Positions 11,721 through 22,599 of a DNA stretch of 64,000 bases are shown piece by piece. The stretch covers positions 930,001 to 994,000 of the forward strand of contig JAFFJZ010000043.1 of NCBI GenBank assembly GCA_018340375.1, in the 5' to 3' direction. The translations under genes were made by a program, and so were the position numbers. A model generated the notes under the pieces. The model ran no database searches and had not been told where the DNA came from. It was given only the letters and a program-made list of their open reading frames with translations. Position 1 is the first letter of the stretch, and the number at the start of each line of letters is the position of its first letter. Source of the stretch: Gonatopus flavifemur. Lineage: Eukaryota > Arthropoda > Insecta > Hymenoptera > Dryinidae.

Positions 11721-13265
11721 TCCACATTTATACCTCCTTTCTTTCCACACATATGTACCGTTGAATCTTTGTGATGATGGGTTTCCTCTCAAACCTGAGA
11801 GCACTGGTTTTGATATGATATGGATACGATCGACATTTTCCCAACTCAACTCCGAACCGACTTGAAAATTGTTGGAAACACACATCCGCAATCGCCAACC
11901 AACAATGATATATCACACTTGACACACGACTTCATACACTTCCCTCAATCAATCGAACCAGTTTCGGCACATGAAATAACTTCCGAAATGATTATCCCTT
12001 TTCTCCGCTGAAAAGCGCGAGTCAGATGTTTTTGAGGTTATGTGACCAATAAGTGAGGTTATAGGTTTCGAATTCACTTCTTCCTTCACAGATATTAGAC
12101 TCACACTTTTTAATGTTGATAGGAAGGAAGGCACAATCCACAGTACATGCGTTCTCATTCCGAACATTTCTCAATTCACTAAACCTGACACTTCTGACCT
12201 GCAGAAGTTCAGCACAACACAACACGTGCACATAACAAGACGCAATCAAGATAAACTAAGATGGCCGATATTTTTACTCGCGTACCGAACTCTTTTGGAT
12301 GCATTCACGATATGCCCAACAAAATCCAACTTCTCGTCAGATGTCGGAATCCCTAACTTTTCCCGAATCAAATCCGAAGATTCGTTTTTGTCTGCAAGCT
12401 GGTTTGATAATAACAAAATCTTGGAACATTCTTTGGATCAATTGGAGTTTCCGTAAGATAAGTCCGATACTCATCCGATCAAGGTCTGATTCGATTTTTC
12501 AATTTCTTTCTTCCCAACATAGTTCCGATAATCCCAACACTTGACCAGTCCACTTTGCATATGATTATATTGTTCTCCGAATAATATGAAGAAAATCCAA
12601 CATTTCTCCGGAGCAAAAAATAGTGCTGAACCGCCAGCGAATGATATCCCGATACTTTTCCTATAGTTACCAGATGTGTATAATATTGAGACAAGTTTCA
12701 ACAAAACTGAGAATCAACCAACATGTGTCCATTTTCAACTTTTTATTCGGTCTGATATGGCTAATACGGTTACAATGCTCAACTGAATAGTTCAAATTCT
12801 ATTTCGAAGTGAAACCAATACAAACCTGATTTGTTCCCAACTCAATATCCAACCAATATATTCGTCAATGAAAACCCAATGATTCCGACATTCGTCCACC
12901 TGTAACATCCTCGTTTTTTTCGCACTTTTTTGTCACTCTTTCATCAGAATATATATATATTTATACTTTTCACCCATATTATGTTGTCATATGAATGTTA
13001 TATCGAAATTACATAACATGGAATAACAATCTTATAATTAGGGAATTACAGTTGAATCATGATTTCAATTGATTCTAATAAATCTATGTAACAATTCAAT
13101 TACATGCAAGTAACAATCTTTCATGTAAAGTTCTTCTATTAATTCATAAAGCAATATATCAATAAAATTTTCGCGTTATGTAATGTTCATTCATTCATGA
13201 TATATATTCTTTTTTCTCTCATAATTCATGATTTCCTTATAAATGCATATGTACATATAGATATA
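11721..13265. other. AT-rich region, nothing recognised
   Basis: Only short open frames with no domain, no clear splice-consistent exons and no strong inverted repeat were seen. Some TTCCCGAATCA-type stretches hint at very old satellite remnants, but this is weak. Confidence 0.4.
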
Positions 13266-15262
13266 CAGGGTGTCCCATTCTAATCTGTCACTGAGAATAT
13301 CTGGAAAACGAATAGATTCAGAAGAAAATGTTTCGGGAAAAAAATGTGAGAATCTGAGGGGGACATCCGAAGGTGAACTTGACTTTGACCTCAGATCCCA
13401 CTTTCATGGTTATTCTGAGGTCAACTCATGTTTTTTAAATGAAATCCCCTATTTTTTACGACCGGTTCAGATTCTACGCTGAAAACCAAGGAACTTTTGT
13501 CTCAAACGTTTTTTTGAAATCCCCATAGATGGCGCTCTGATTGATGAGAAAATGAGAATTCTCAAACCCTCGGATTGTATCCTGTCTAACATAATGCTCA
13601 ACTCCTGAGTGTTCCTCATCTCCCGGAAATTGCCGTCGGTTGTGTTTTGTTTTGGTTATGTTCTTAGAAATTTAGCATTCCCAAACTGCTCGGTTCTCTG
13701 TTATCGTTTGGAGGAAACACATTCCTAAACATCATGTCTGATTACGTGCCAAACGATATTGTTGACGTTTTGTTGTGTCTTGGTGAAGCGCGGGGAAATT
13801 ATGTTGAAGCTGTGAGAACGTTTCAACGTCGTTTTCCGGATTGGAGGTGTGTAAGTCGCATTACGATCCGATTCCTTGAACAACGTGCTCTTCAAGGTGT
13901 CCTCAAACGACAGAGGAACGAGAAAGTTTATGCGGATGACAATGATCCTGATGTGAGATCGCTGGGTGTGCTGGCATCAATTCATATTAATCCCCATATC
14001 AGTCTTCGGGATATTGAGAAAATGACCGGGATTCCTCGATCCACAGCTCAGCGTATCTTGGAATCGCTGGATTATCATCCGTACCATATCACTTTGGTGC
14101 AATCTCTAACAGCTGAGGATTTCATGACAAGATTGAACTTCTGCACGTGGGCCCAACGCAGAATTGAAGAAGATCCTACTTTCTCTCATCACGTTATGTT
14201 CTCTGATGAGGCAATATTTCACAATGTTGGAATTCTCAATAGGCACAATTGCCATTATCGGAATGCTCAGAATCTTTACTGGGTCCGGACAATTAAGTGC
14301 GGAATTGTAGATTCCAGGATCATAGGGCCGTATTTTTTTGGAGGAAACCTGACTGACGCGGAGTATCTTCGTTTTTTGCATTTTGTACTCCCTGCTCTTA
14401 TGGAAGACGTGAGTCCTGACATGAGATCAAGGATGTGGTTCCAACAGGATGGAGCACCTCCTCATTACATGCGAATTGTTTGAAAATTTCTGGACGAGAA
14501 GTTTCCCAGAAGGTGGATTGGCCGTAGAGGACCTGTGCGATGGCCTAGGTCGCCAGATCTGACGTCGCCTGATTTTTTCTTGTGGGCTTACATAAAAAAT
14601 GTTGTATTCCGTGAACCTCCAACAACACGCGATGACATGAAAGATCGAATAAGAAGAGCATGCACAGCAATAACACCTGCTACGTTGCAAGCAACTGTAG
14701 AAAAGTTTCATAACAGAATTGCGCTTCGTCGAAGGCAAAACGGCGCTCATTTTGGACATCTTTTGAATGCCTAATGCGTCCCCGAAGATACACCTCCAGT
14801 TCAGACAATCGGCCCTTTTCAGGGCCACAATGATGTGTAGAGTCCGATCGCGCAACCTCCTCGTGGTGCACATTGGGTAACGCTGATGCCGACGGCAATT
14901 TCCGGGAGATGAGAAACACTCAAGAGTTGAGCATGGTGTTAGACAGAATACAATCCGAGGGTTTGAGGATCCTCATTTTCTCATCAATCAGAGCGCCATC
15001 TATGAGGATTTCAAAAAAACGTTTGAGACGAAAGTTCCTTGGTTTTTAGCGTAGAATCTAAACCGGTGGTAAAAAATAGGGGATTCCCTTCAAAAAACAT
15101 GAGTTGACCTCAGAATGACCTTGAAAGTGGGATCTGAGGTCAAAGCCAAGTTCACCATCGGATGTCCCCCTCAGATTCTTACATTCTTTCCCCGGAACAT
15201 TTTGTTCTGAATCTATTCGTTTTCGAGATATTCTAAGGGATAGATTAAAATGGGACACCCTG
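13266..15262 (+). mobile_element. Tc1/mariner-superfamily transposon A, long TIRs
   Basis: The ends are CAGGGTGTCCCATTCTAATC on the left and its inverse (TGGGACACCCTG) on the right, each next to TA. The terminal inverted repeats run about 370 bp (13266-13638 and 14888-15262), sharing GGGGGACATCCGA and the CCCGGAAATTGCCGTCGG inner edge. Total length is about 2.0 kb with one transposase gene in the plus orientation. Ten bases separate it from the related element B. Confidence 0.85.
13734..14774 (+). pseudogene. DDE/D transposase of element A, one TGA
   Basis: ATG at 13734 begins MSDYVPNDIVDVLLCLGEAR, a helix-turn-helix start, followed by a second HTH-like block with ISLRDIEKMTGIPRSTAQR. The catalytic blocks are VMFSDEAIF, WFQQDGAPPHY and RSPDLTSPDFFLW. 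A single in-frame TGA at 14481-14483 sits where CGA (Arg) is likely; the frame then stays open to 14774, giving 346 codons. Forty residues separate the last two aspartates, one fewer than in element B because of a missing codon. Probably inactive, but only recently so. Confidence 0.8.
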
Positions 15263-15272
15263 TATATACATA

Positions 15273-17304
15273 CAGGGTAGGGCATTTAATGTGTCGCGGG
15301 CGTTTTTCCCAAAAATGAAGTGAGATACGAGAAAATTTTTCGGACAAAAGTTGTAGGGTACCGAGGGGGACATCCGATGGTGGCCTTGGCTTTGACCTCA
15401 AATCTCATCTTCAAGGGCATTCTGAGATCAACTCTTGTTTTTTGAATAGCATCTGATATTTTTGACTGCAGATTTGGATTCTAGGTCAAAAACCAAGAAA
15501 CTTCTTTCTGAACCATTTCCCTGAAATCCGCAAAAATGGCGCTCTAATCGATATCGTTCCATTTTGAATCTGACATTCGAATAACTCGAAAACGAAAGGT
15601 CTTGCAAAAGAATGTTTCGTACAAAAGTTGTCAATACACAACACATTTCAATCGTCTACATCACCACCATTCAGAGCTCACGCGATGTAAACAAACGACG
15701 GGGTTCAGTGAAAACTCACGATTTTGAAAGTCAGTTTGTCAGTTACATTTGATTATTACTTGGTTTATGACAAATTGAAAATCATGGATATCCGATACAC
15801 GGTTTCTGAAAAGATCGATATGATCTCCATTTACGGTGAAGTGCATAAGAACCCCAGACAAGCATATGACTTGTATGCAGAACGATTTCCTGAAAGAACA
15901 ACGCCATCCATTAGGTATTTTCAACGCATTACAAAATTATTCTCAGAAACGGGAAGTGTTACAAGGGAAAAACGACATCGAGTGAGAACTGTTAGCGGAG
16001 AAAATGCGGAAGTTAATGTACTAGCTGCAGTAGCCAATGATCCACACGTGAGCTCTTGTGAAATTGAACTCCATTCGGGAATTTCTCGAAGAAGTGTTCT
16101 TCGAATACTGAAACGTCACAAATTCCATCCGTATCACATTTGTTTGCGTCAAGACCTTCACGGTGATGATTTCGAAAATCGTGTACAGTTTTGTCGATGG
16201 GGTCTAGCGCAAATGCACAATAACAACTCCATCAACATATTATTTTCTGATGAGTCGACGTTCACCAATCATGGTCAAGTAAATCGACATAATATGCATT
16301 ACTGGGCGACAGAAAATCCAAGATGGTTACGTCAAGTAGAGCATCAAAGACAATGGGCTGTGAATGTTTGGTGTGGTATTTTTCGATCTCGAGTGATTGG
16401 ACCGTACTTCATTGCAGATACGCTAAATGGAGAGAAGTATAGACATTTCTTAGATCAAGTACTTCCAACATTACTTGAAGACATACCTATTCAGGAACGA
16501 TTGAATACGTGGTATCAACACGATGGTTGTTCATCCCATTATGCAGTCACAGCTCGAGAAATATTGGTCAGAGATTATCCTGGACGATGGATAGGACGTC
16601 GTGGACCAGTTCATTGGCCTGCCCGTTCTCCGGATCTCACTTCTCCAGATTTTTTTTTATGGGGATACATAAAAGATACAGTTTATCAACAAGCACCGAC
16701 TACACCTGAGAATATGCGTCAACGAATCATCAATGCATGCGCGAGCATCAATGAAGATATTTTAGCACGAGTTCAGCAATCTTTTGTAAAACGTTTTGAA
16801 ATGTGTATTGAAGTCGAAGGCCATCATTTTGAGCATCTACTGCATTAAAATTATCCAAGTGATGTAGACGATTGGAATGTGTTGTGTTTTGTCTGTTATA
16901 CCCCATCACCTCCGTTTCAGTTCAAGGGGTCCCCCTTGGAATCAGACAACTTTTGTCCGAAACATTCTCCTCCGAAACCCTTCGTTTTCGAGTTATTCCA
17001 ATGTCAGATTCAGTATGGAACAATATCGATTAGAGCGCCATCTTCGCGGATTTCAGGAAAATGGTTCAGACAAAAGTTCCTTGGTTTTTGACCTAGAATC
17101 CAAATCTGCAGTAAAAAATATGAGATGCCATTTAAAAAACAAGAGTTGACCTCAGAATGCCCTCGAAGATGAGATTTGAGGTCAAAGCCAAGGCCACCAT
17201 CGGATGTCCCCCTCGATACCCTATAATTTTTGTCCGAAAAATTTTCTCGTATCTCATTTTATTTTCGGAAAAAACGCTCGCGACACTTTAAATGCCCCAC
17301 CCTG
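15273..17304 (+). mobile_element. Tc1/mariner-superfamily transposon B, intact
   Basis: Ends CAGGGTAGGGCATTTAATGT and the near-inverse AAATGCCCCACCCTG, flanked by TA on both sides. The inverted repeats are about 390-450 bp, from the ends to GACGATT(G/T)GAATGTGTTGTG near 15650 and 16860. They share GGGGGACATCCGATGGTGGC and a TGACCTCA block with element A. One uninterrupted transposase gene lies inside, so this copy could be autonomous. Confidence 0.85.
15784..16848 (+). CDS. DD41D-like DDE/D transposase, intact
   Basis: 354 aa from the ATG at 15784 (MDIRYTVSEKIDMISIYGEV); upstream in-frame sequence has no ATG. Residues 1-60 form a first HTH domain of the type in which YDLYAERFPERTTPS leads into the helix, and residues 75-125 a second HTH. 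Catalytic aspartates lie in ILFSDESTF, WYQHDGCSSHY and SPDLTSPDFFLWGY. The last two are 41 residues apart, matching the DD41D group of the IS630-Tc1-mariner superfamily by spacing. The protein would bind the element ends and catalyse cut-and-paste transposition into TA. No stop or frameshift is present and it sits centrally between matching terminal repeats. Confidence 0.85.
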   Translation: MDIRYTVSEKIDMISIYGEVHKNPRQAYDLYAERFPERTTPSIRYFQRITKLFSETGSVTREKRHRVRTVSGENAEVNVLAAVANDPHVSSCEIELHSGISRRSVLRILKRHKFHPYHICLRQDLHGDDFENRVQFCRWGLAQMHNNNSINILFSDESTFTNHGQVNRHNMHYWATENPRWLRQVEHQRQWAVNVWCGIFRSRVIGPYFIADTLNGEKYRHFLDQVLPTLLEDIPIQERLNTWYQHDGCSSHYAVTAREILVRDYPGRWIGRRGPVHWPARSPDLTSPDFFLWGYIKDTVYQQAPTTPENMRQRIINACASINEDILARVQQSFVKRFEMCIEVEGHHFEHLLH

Positions 17305-18300
17305 TATATATATATTATATGATTCTAATTTTCAATCAATATTCAATGAAAAATGCGAATATTTCAAGATATAACAATATCCTCTCTCCCACGCCTTTGA
17401 ATTGTTCTTGAAAGTTCGTCGGAATATATACAAATTCTGTATACATTTGGGTGACAGATTCGAAGGAAACTCCTGTGCGCTACGGAAAAGTGTTCATAAA
17501 AAACTCGAGACCAGAAAAATGCCCGTGCTGTTTCGATACCTCGCTATGTGACGTCAACCCATGCATTCCTAACTTTATGTATACTTTCAGAAATAATTTT
17601 GATTATTGAATATGCAATATTATTGGGCAATATTTATAACCAAATTCAGATTCTCAAGTATTAGTTTTTATATTTTCTTTAACAATATGACTCGACCCCC
17701 AAACTTTAGATAAGAATTAATCTATGCAATAGAATTATGAAATCTAATATAAATTGTTCAGATTACATTTTCAATATTGACTAGAATTCTCAAAATGGAG
17801 CTATAGATAGATATAATACATTGAAAATGGTTTTTTCTAACTTGAGCAATATTTAAAACATATTCTTCACAAATTTCAACAAATTCTGAAAATATTCAAA
17901 TGTATTGGATCATATTTTTGATGAATATTGCTCAATAGAATATCACCATGATATTTTTATATAACATCTATAACAAATATATAACTAGAATATAACAAAG
18001 TTCAAGAAACTATTCGAAAACATTCGAATTATAATTCAACAATTTCTATGTTGCTTCTCATTGAGAGAATCCATTTAAACTATGAAAAACCAACAAATAT
18101 ATCATAAAAGATCATTATCATTGTAATTCTGAACAATTATTATAAGAAAATCCATTATTTGTAACTCGAGTCTACGAGGAAAAGCTATGCAAACATAAAG
18201 AAGCATTGATACGTAGGAAAACCTATATGAAAAAAACTGTCGAGCCATAGAAAGAATGAGAACATATTTCCTTCTTTCTTAAACAACTGACCCCCGCTTG
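17305..18300. other. AT-rich spacer upstream of the split-start gene
   Basis: Very AT-rich, with no domain and no obvious TIR. It may hold regulatory DNA for the gene that follows, but no motif was recognised with confidence. Confidence 0.4.
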
Positions 18301-18320
18301 GAGGGCAGCTCTGAGAACAG

Positions 18321-18328
18321 TATATAAG
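18321..18328 (+). promoter_or_regulatory. TATA box (TATATAAG)
   Basis: TATATAAG in a locally GC-richer context (GAACAGTATATAAGGAGCC). About 28 bp downstream, TTTGACACACTCTCAAT offers a plausible initiation region near 18350. It precedes a leader exon that ends at a consensus GTGAGT donor at 18554, so its position fits a real core promoter. Confidence 0.6.
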
Positions 18329-18552
18329 GAGCCACCTCGGGCCCTTTGACACACTCTCAATTTTTTCTCAAGCTCATTATACATTCATCATTATTTTCAC
18401 CAAGTTCAATTCTCAAATTGTCTCAAAGTTTCATACAAATTCCTCAAAGTTCGTTTCGATCACAGTTTAAGTTCATTGCATTCGACAAAATTTATTTCAA
18501 ATATATTTCGTAACAACGTTCAATTGGAAAATTTTATTCATCGAAACCACAA

Positions 18553-19703
18553 AGTGAGTTCAAAAGAATGAAATGCACGTGATTTTATTCCTTACTAATC
18601 CTTTCAAATTTCTATCCTTTCCCCTGATGACAAAACTCGTGGTCGTTATCAGAACATTCCATACATTTTCCTTGTTTTATGACGAGATACTCGCGATCTA
18701 GTCTTAATCCTCTCAAATTTTCATTCCTTTCCCTGATAACGAAACTCGTGGTCCTTGTCAGAACATTCCATACATTTTCCTTGTTTTAAGACGAGATACT
18801 CGCGATCTAGTCCTAATCCTTTCAAATTTCTATTCCTTCCCCTGATAACGAAACTCGCGGTCGTTATCAGGATATACCAATATACCTCCCATATTCAGGA
18901 TATGATACTCGTGATCAAATCTTAAAATTATTATGATACTCGTGATCATTTGTACAGAACCATACTCGTAATATTTCTCCACTGTTAACAATACTCGTTA
19001 TTGTCAACAGTAAATGACATTACAATTTTGGTCACGATACACGCGATCGTGATCATCGAAAATATTCTCAAACAATTGCCTAAGATCTTCCTTTTTAATC
19101 AAACATAAACACAATATGAGTATCATACCACTATCCCTTCAAATTTTCCATTCTCATTTTCGCGAATCTACATTTGCAATAATAGATTAAATAACCCTGA
19201 GTATAATCAATTGTGGATTTCTCTGATTTATTTCAGTGACTCGATCAATCCAGGAGATAGAATATGACCTACGGGCATATAAACAACATATTTCGACCAA
19301 ACGAAAATTAATAAATACTTCCGGAAATAACTTGAACAGAAGGGCCTTGCAAAGGACGAGACGAAAGATAAATCAACGGACTGAAAAATGTAAAGGATTT
19401 TTAAAGGAATATAAAGGAGCTAGTCAACTACAAGGAACATTGCTCCAACCCAATCAACAGCCACAACCCCAAAATCGACGACCATCCAAAGAACCAGTTC
19501 ATCTTCGGCCAAAGCTACCCCAGCGATGCGGAGAATGCATCAAAACAAAACAAGAGTACTTCAAATGCCCTACTTGCAAAAATTTTGTTTATAAATATGC
19601 TAAATTAACTTCAGAACAGATTAAAACTATAACCTTCACACCAGAAGAGAATAAAAGAAAAATTTGTATGAGGGTTTTCGGGGATCGCCCCGAGAATTTG
19701 TAA
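18553..19703 (+). CDS. Small spliced gene; start codon split by the intron; C4 zinc ribbon
   Basis: Exon 1 (about 18350-18553) ends ...CACAAA before GTGAGT; the intron is 18554-19236 (ends TTTATTTCAG); exon 2 begins TGACTCGATC at 19237. Joining them makes ATG ACT CGA: base A from exon 1, TG from exon 2. The product is 155 aa ending at 19703. Seen in it: a basic, probably helical N-terminal half (Lys/Arg-rich to about residue 65), a Gln/Pro-rich linker (about 65-95), and a CGEC...CPTC pattern (CxxC, 9 residues, CxxC) near residues 98-113, compatible with zinc binding. No signal peptide or membrane segment. I do not recognise the family. A poly-A signal follows at 19718. Without splicing there is no ATG in this frame near the start. 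Confidence 0.6.
18593..19045 (+). repeat. 108-bp tandem repeat and ACTCGYGRTC motif cluster in the intron
   Basis: Three units starting near 18595, 18703 and 18811 share CTAATCCTTTCAAATTTCTA, AACTCGTGGTCGTTATCAG and GAGATACTCGCGATCTAGTC. The third decays halfway. The core AYACTCGYGRTC then recurs irregularly near 18905, 18935, 18963, 18990 and 19023, about ten copies in all. Everything lies inside the first intron of the small gene, so an intronic enhancer or binding-site cluster is possible but unproven. Confidence 0.75.
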
Positions 19704-19717
19704 ATTCAACTCTTTGA

Positions 19718-19723
19718 AATAAA
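19718..19723 (+). promoter_or_regulatory. Polyadenylation signal AATAAA
   Basis: AATAAA 15 bp after the stop codon of the split-start gene, within GAAATAAATCATAAC. The placement fits a short 3' UTR. Confidence 0.55.
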
Positions 19724-20374
19724 TCATAACATATGTCTACATATTTTCAATTTTTATTCAAACCTACGTGTGTGACTCCCTTGAATGAATCCCAAAACAT
19801 ATAAAAACATATACGTATATATAAACCTAACCACGAACCTTGTATTGAAGTTTTAATAATCCCATTAGAAAACTAACATTTCACTACACTTAAACTCACT
19901 ATCACTTCAAATCACTGGAAACATTTACACTCGATACACAAACTAGTTCATCGACTTATCTAACCGATGAATCTACTCAGTCGACCAAGACCTAGTCGAC
20001 AATCAACAAAATTCCACATCAATCATTACAGGAATGGGAAAATATCCATTCTCTGAATGATTGAAGGAGACAAATCACTTCAAACATTTTCACCAATAAA
20101 CCACTACACAAAACACTAAATTCACAATATTGGTTTCGACTCTTCAAGTCGAACAGGTGATTCCATCACCTGTATCCTCCAGCGAAGTAAAGGGAACTAC
20201 GTATTTCCTTTTCAAAGTCCCTCGTAGAAGGTGTTGGTACTATCTCTTGTTTGTTGATAACCAACACCACAGCTTGAAGAGGTACTCATATTCCCACGAC
20301 GAACCAGAACCTAGAGGAATAATATCCCTCGATGGAAGTTAGGAGTATTCAGTCTTCGAACACGTTCCTCTGCA

Positions 20375-21344
20375 TCAATTATCCTGGAAAATACAAACAA
20401 TAATTAGAATCACAATAATGAATAAAAGCAAATAAATAACTTTCAAATACATGTGTACATGTATATTATACCTCTTTCTTCTTCTCCATCCAAGAAAACA
20501 CCCTAGCGCTGGAGACGATACACCTCCAATCCACTCTAGCGGACCTGTGAAAGTGAAATCTGTCAAAAAAGGAATAAATATTCAGTATCGAGGGTGAAGA
20601 TGTGTTAAAATGACGCGTTAAACACTCTCATATAATAGATATATGAAAACATACATGACTCTTCAATATACAAATTGAAAAATCACCTATCTTACTACTG
20701 AAAGGAAGTAAATTATAAATTTAATTACCTATATCTTACCTGAAATACTCGATGAAGTTATAGAACCCCAATTTTGAGTCTTTCCTCCTCTCCGTCAGAG
20801 AAAACACCTTAGCGCTGGAGACGTTATCCCCCAAATCCACTCTAGCGAACCTGTAAAAGTAAAAATCTGTAAAAAAGGGAATGAATATTCAGTATTGAGA
20901 GCGAAAATGTGTGAGAATAACACATTGAACACTCTTATATTATACATACATAAAAGGATACATGATTTTTTCAATATACAAATTGAAAAAATCACCTATC
21001 TTCCTATTTCAATATATGAAAAAGTGAATGTATGTATATGTATAGAAAATGATATTGGAATACTTACAGTACATACTTGTGAGTTCGAACCATTTCCTCA
21101 TATCTAAATTTCTGCGAGTGGGTTTTTCCCTTGAAGAAGGGAAATCTAAAAACAAAAATCATCAATTATGAAACATATTAAATCATTTTTAATTGATACA
21201 ATTTCCTTACCTTTTTCATCAGATACCACTCATCTGTAGCACAAAAACACATATGTGATATATATATATATATATATATATATACTTATATATATATCAC
21301 CACTGTTTACTCCACTCACATGTCACTTGTGTGGACGCAGCCAT
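20375..21344 (-). CDS. Candidate six-exon small gene with a duplicated exon
   Basis: Minus-strand exons with GT-AG borders: 21344-21320 (ATG GCT GCG...), 21233-21211, 21111-21068 (donor GTAAGTATT), 20850-20740 (donor GTAAGAT), 20544-20472, and a last exon from 20383 whose third codon is the stop at 20377-20375. Phases fit through all junctions and give about 94 aa beginning MAASTQVTYEWYLMKK. Exons 4 and 5 are paralogues: ARVDLGDNVSSAKVFSL and ARVDWRCIVSSARVFSW. The exon 3 acceptor was chosen to keep frame; another acceptor 34 bp upstream would shift it. No family recognised. It could instead be a decayed copy of a larger gene. Confidence 0.45.
20470..21015. repeat. Tandem duplication of about 312 bp carrying the two related exons
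   Basis: 20470-20705 and 20782-21015 align along their length: AAACACCYTAGCGCTGGAGACG, TCCACTCTAGCG, AATATTCAGTATYGAG, and TACAAATTGAAAAATCACC blocks all occur twice in the same order. The duplicated unit contains one exon of the minus-strand gene plus its upstream intron. Confidence 0.75.
21258..21300. repeat. (TA)n microsatellite, palindromic
   Basis: GTGATATATATA... runs through two TA tracts to TATATATCAC. A second TA/CA-rich tract lies at 21547-21600. Both are in non-coding DNA on either side of exon 1 of the minus-strand gene. Confidence 0.8.
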
Positions 21345-21549
21345 ATCTGGACTCTACATAGGCGTCGCTTCCCCAAGCCAAGCCACCACGCACGAGTTGC
21401 GAAAACCGAACGTGGGGGCGCGAACTACGAAAGTAACGGAACTTTCGTAGAACACGAACAAGCGTATCGACTCAAAGATTGGACTCCAATGGAAAATATT
21501 CTTAATTCTGAAGTTATTCCAACAAGATGATTATCTAAATTCAATTATA

Positions 21550-22350
21550 TATATATATATACACATGTATATGCACATACACACATACATATGTATATAC
21601 TCATATTTATTCTCACTAATCTCCCAGATAGTCCGAACAAACATAAAGGGCGCGAAAGATTCAAAATCTGAATCGTCCTTATAATCATGTGTAAATCGTT
21701 GATCGATTTCTTTCTTTCATGAAATCGTAGACGTAACACACCATTATTCCGATGTAACGTTCAGCACTCTCCGACATTAAGCGGATAATAATCCAAGGTT
21801 TTTCAAATACACATTCAACCCCTGACATGAGTCTGATCATATTCGTAGACTTTCCCGAAACGGACATAGAATTACTAAAATCAGTTTTCAATATCACGAT
21901 ATGACTCCAACAAGTGCGAGAAGTGTTTCTGATATTATTGAAATGGTTCCGACCAATCCCGATGAAATTCCGAAAAAAAAACTTATCGGGTTTTTGAATC
22001 AAGGAACACTCTTTAAATGTCAAAAATTTTATCGTAATTTTGTTCTTCAATATCAATGGAGAAATTGAAAACTATATTTAGGATCCAATCTCAGGCGTGC
22101 ACTCGATTATTATGTATTTAAAATTCATATTCATTCAGTGAGTTATGAGAAAAGTCGGCGGAAAATTTTACCTGTTTCTTATGTTGCTTGATTGCTCTTA
22201 CGTTGTCTTCTTTTCTTTTATTCATCGTCATAAGTATTTGAATGGGACATAATATGAAAAACTAATGTAATGCATTGAGCTACCCGGATAATTGTCTTCT
22301 TCCTTGTATAACATACTTGAGTTTGACATCTAAATCATTGATGTTCAATT
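21550..22350. other. Intergenic or intronic AT-rich DNA
   Basis: The longest open frame, 123 codons on the minus strand at 21685-22056, has no recognisable domain and no fitting splice sites, so I do not call it. The region may hold upstream exons of the BEN gene that I cannot identify. Confidence 0.35.
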
Positions 22351-22352
22351 AG

Positions 22353-22581
22353 AATCCAAATCAAAGAAAATGCGGTGAAAGGCAGGAAGAGAAAATAAAT
22401 TTAGAGATGAAACGTTTGGAAGAGCTAACATCAAAACAAAACAAACAAATCATAGGCCTGGGAAAGGAATTGAAAACCACTCAAGAGATAGTCATTGGTG
22501 TGAAGGAGACGAACGCTACCTTACAGTCCTTGAATAATAAGTATCAAACCATGGTGATAGATGCAATAAGAGAGATGAAAG
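22353..22581 (+). CDS. Coiled-coil exon, probably of a BEN-domain gene
   Basis: Acceptor TTCAATTAG at 22352, open frame beginning AAT CCA AAT, donor AAAG|GTACG at 22581/22582 (phase 1). The 76-residue stretch contains EINLEMKRLEELTSKQ-like heptads and KETNATLQSLNNKYQTM, strongly predicted coiled coil by eye. Insect BEN-domain proteins often carry such a coil ahead of the BEN domain, and a BEN exon lies downstream at 29375-29588 on the same strand. The phases differ (1 versus 0), so at least one exon between them is missing or unrecognised. Confidence 0.5.
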
Positions 22582-22599
22582 GTACGTTATTTTATTCTA

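Noticed and set aside
18593..18915. CRISPR-like array
   Set aside because: Units are long, contiguous and decayed, with no unique spacers, in a eukaryotic intron.
21685..22056. 123-codon minus-strand frame
   Set aside because: No domain and composition like surrounding AT-rich DNA.
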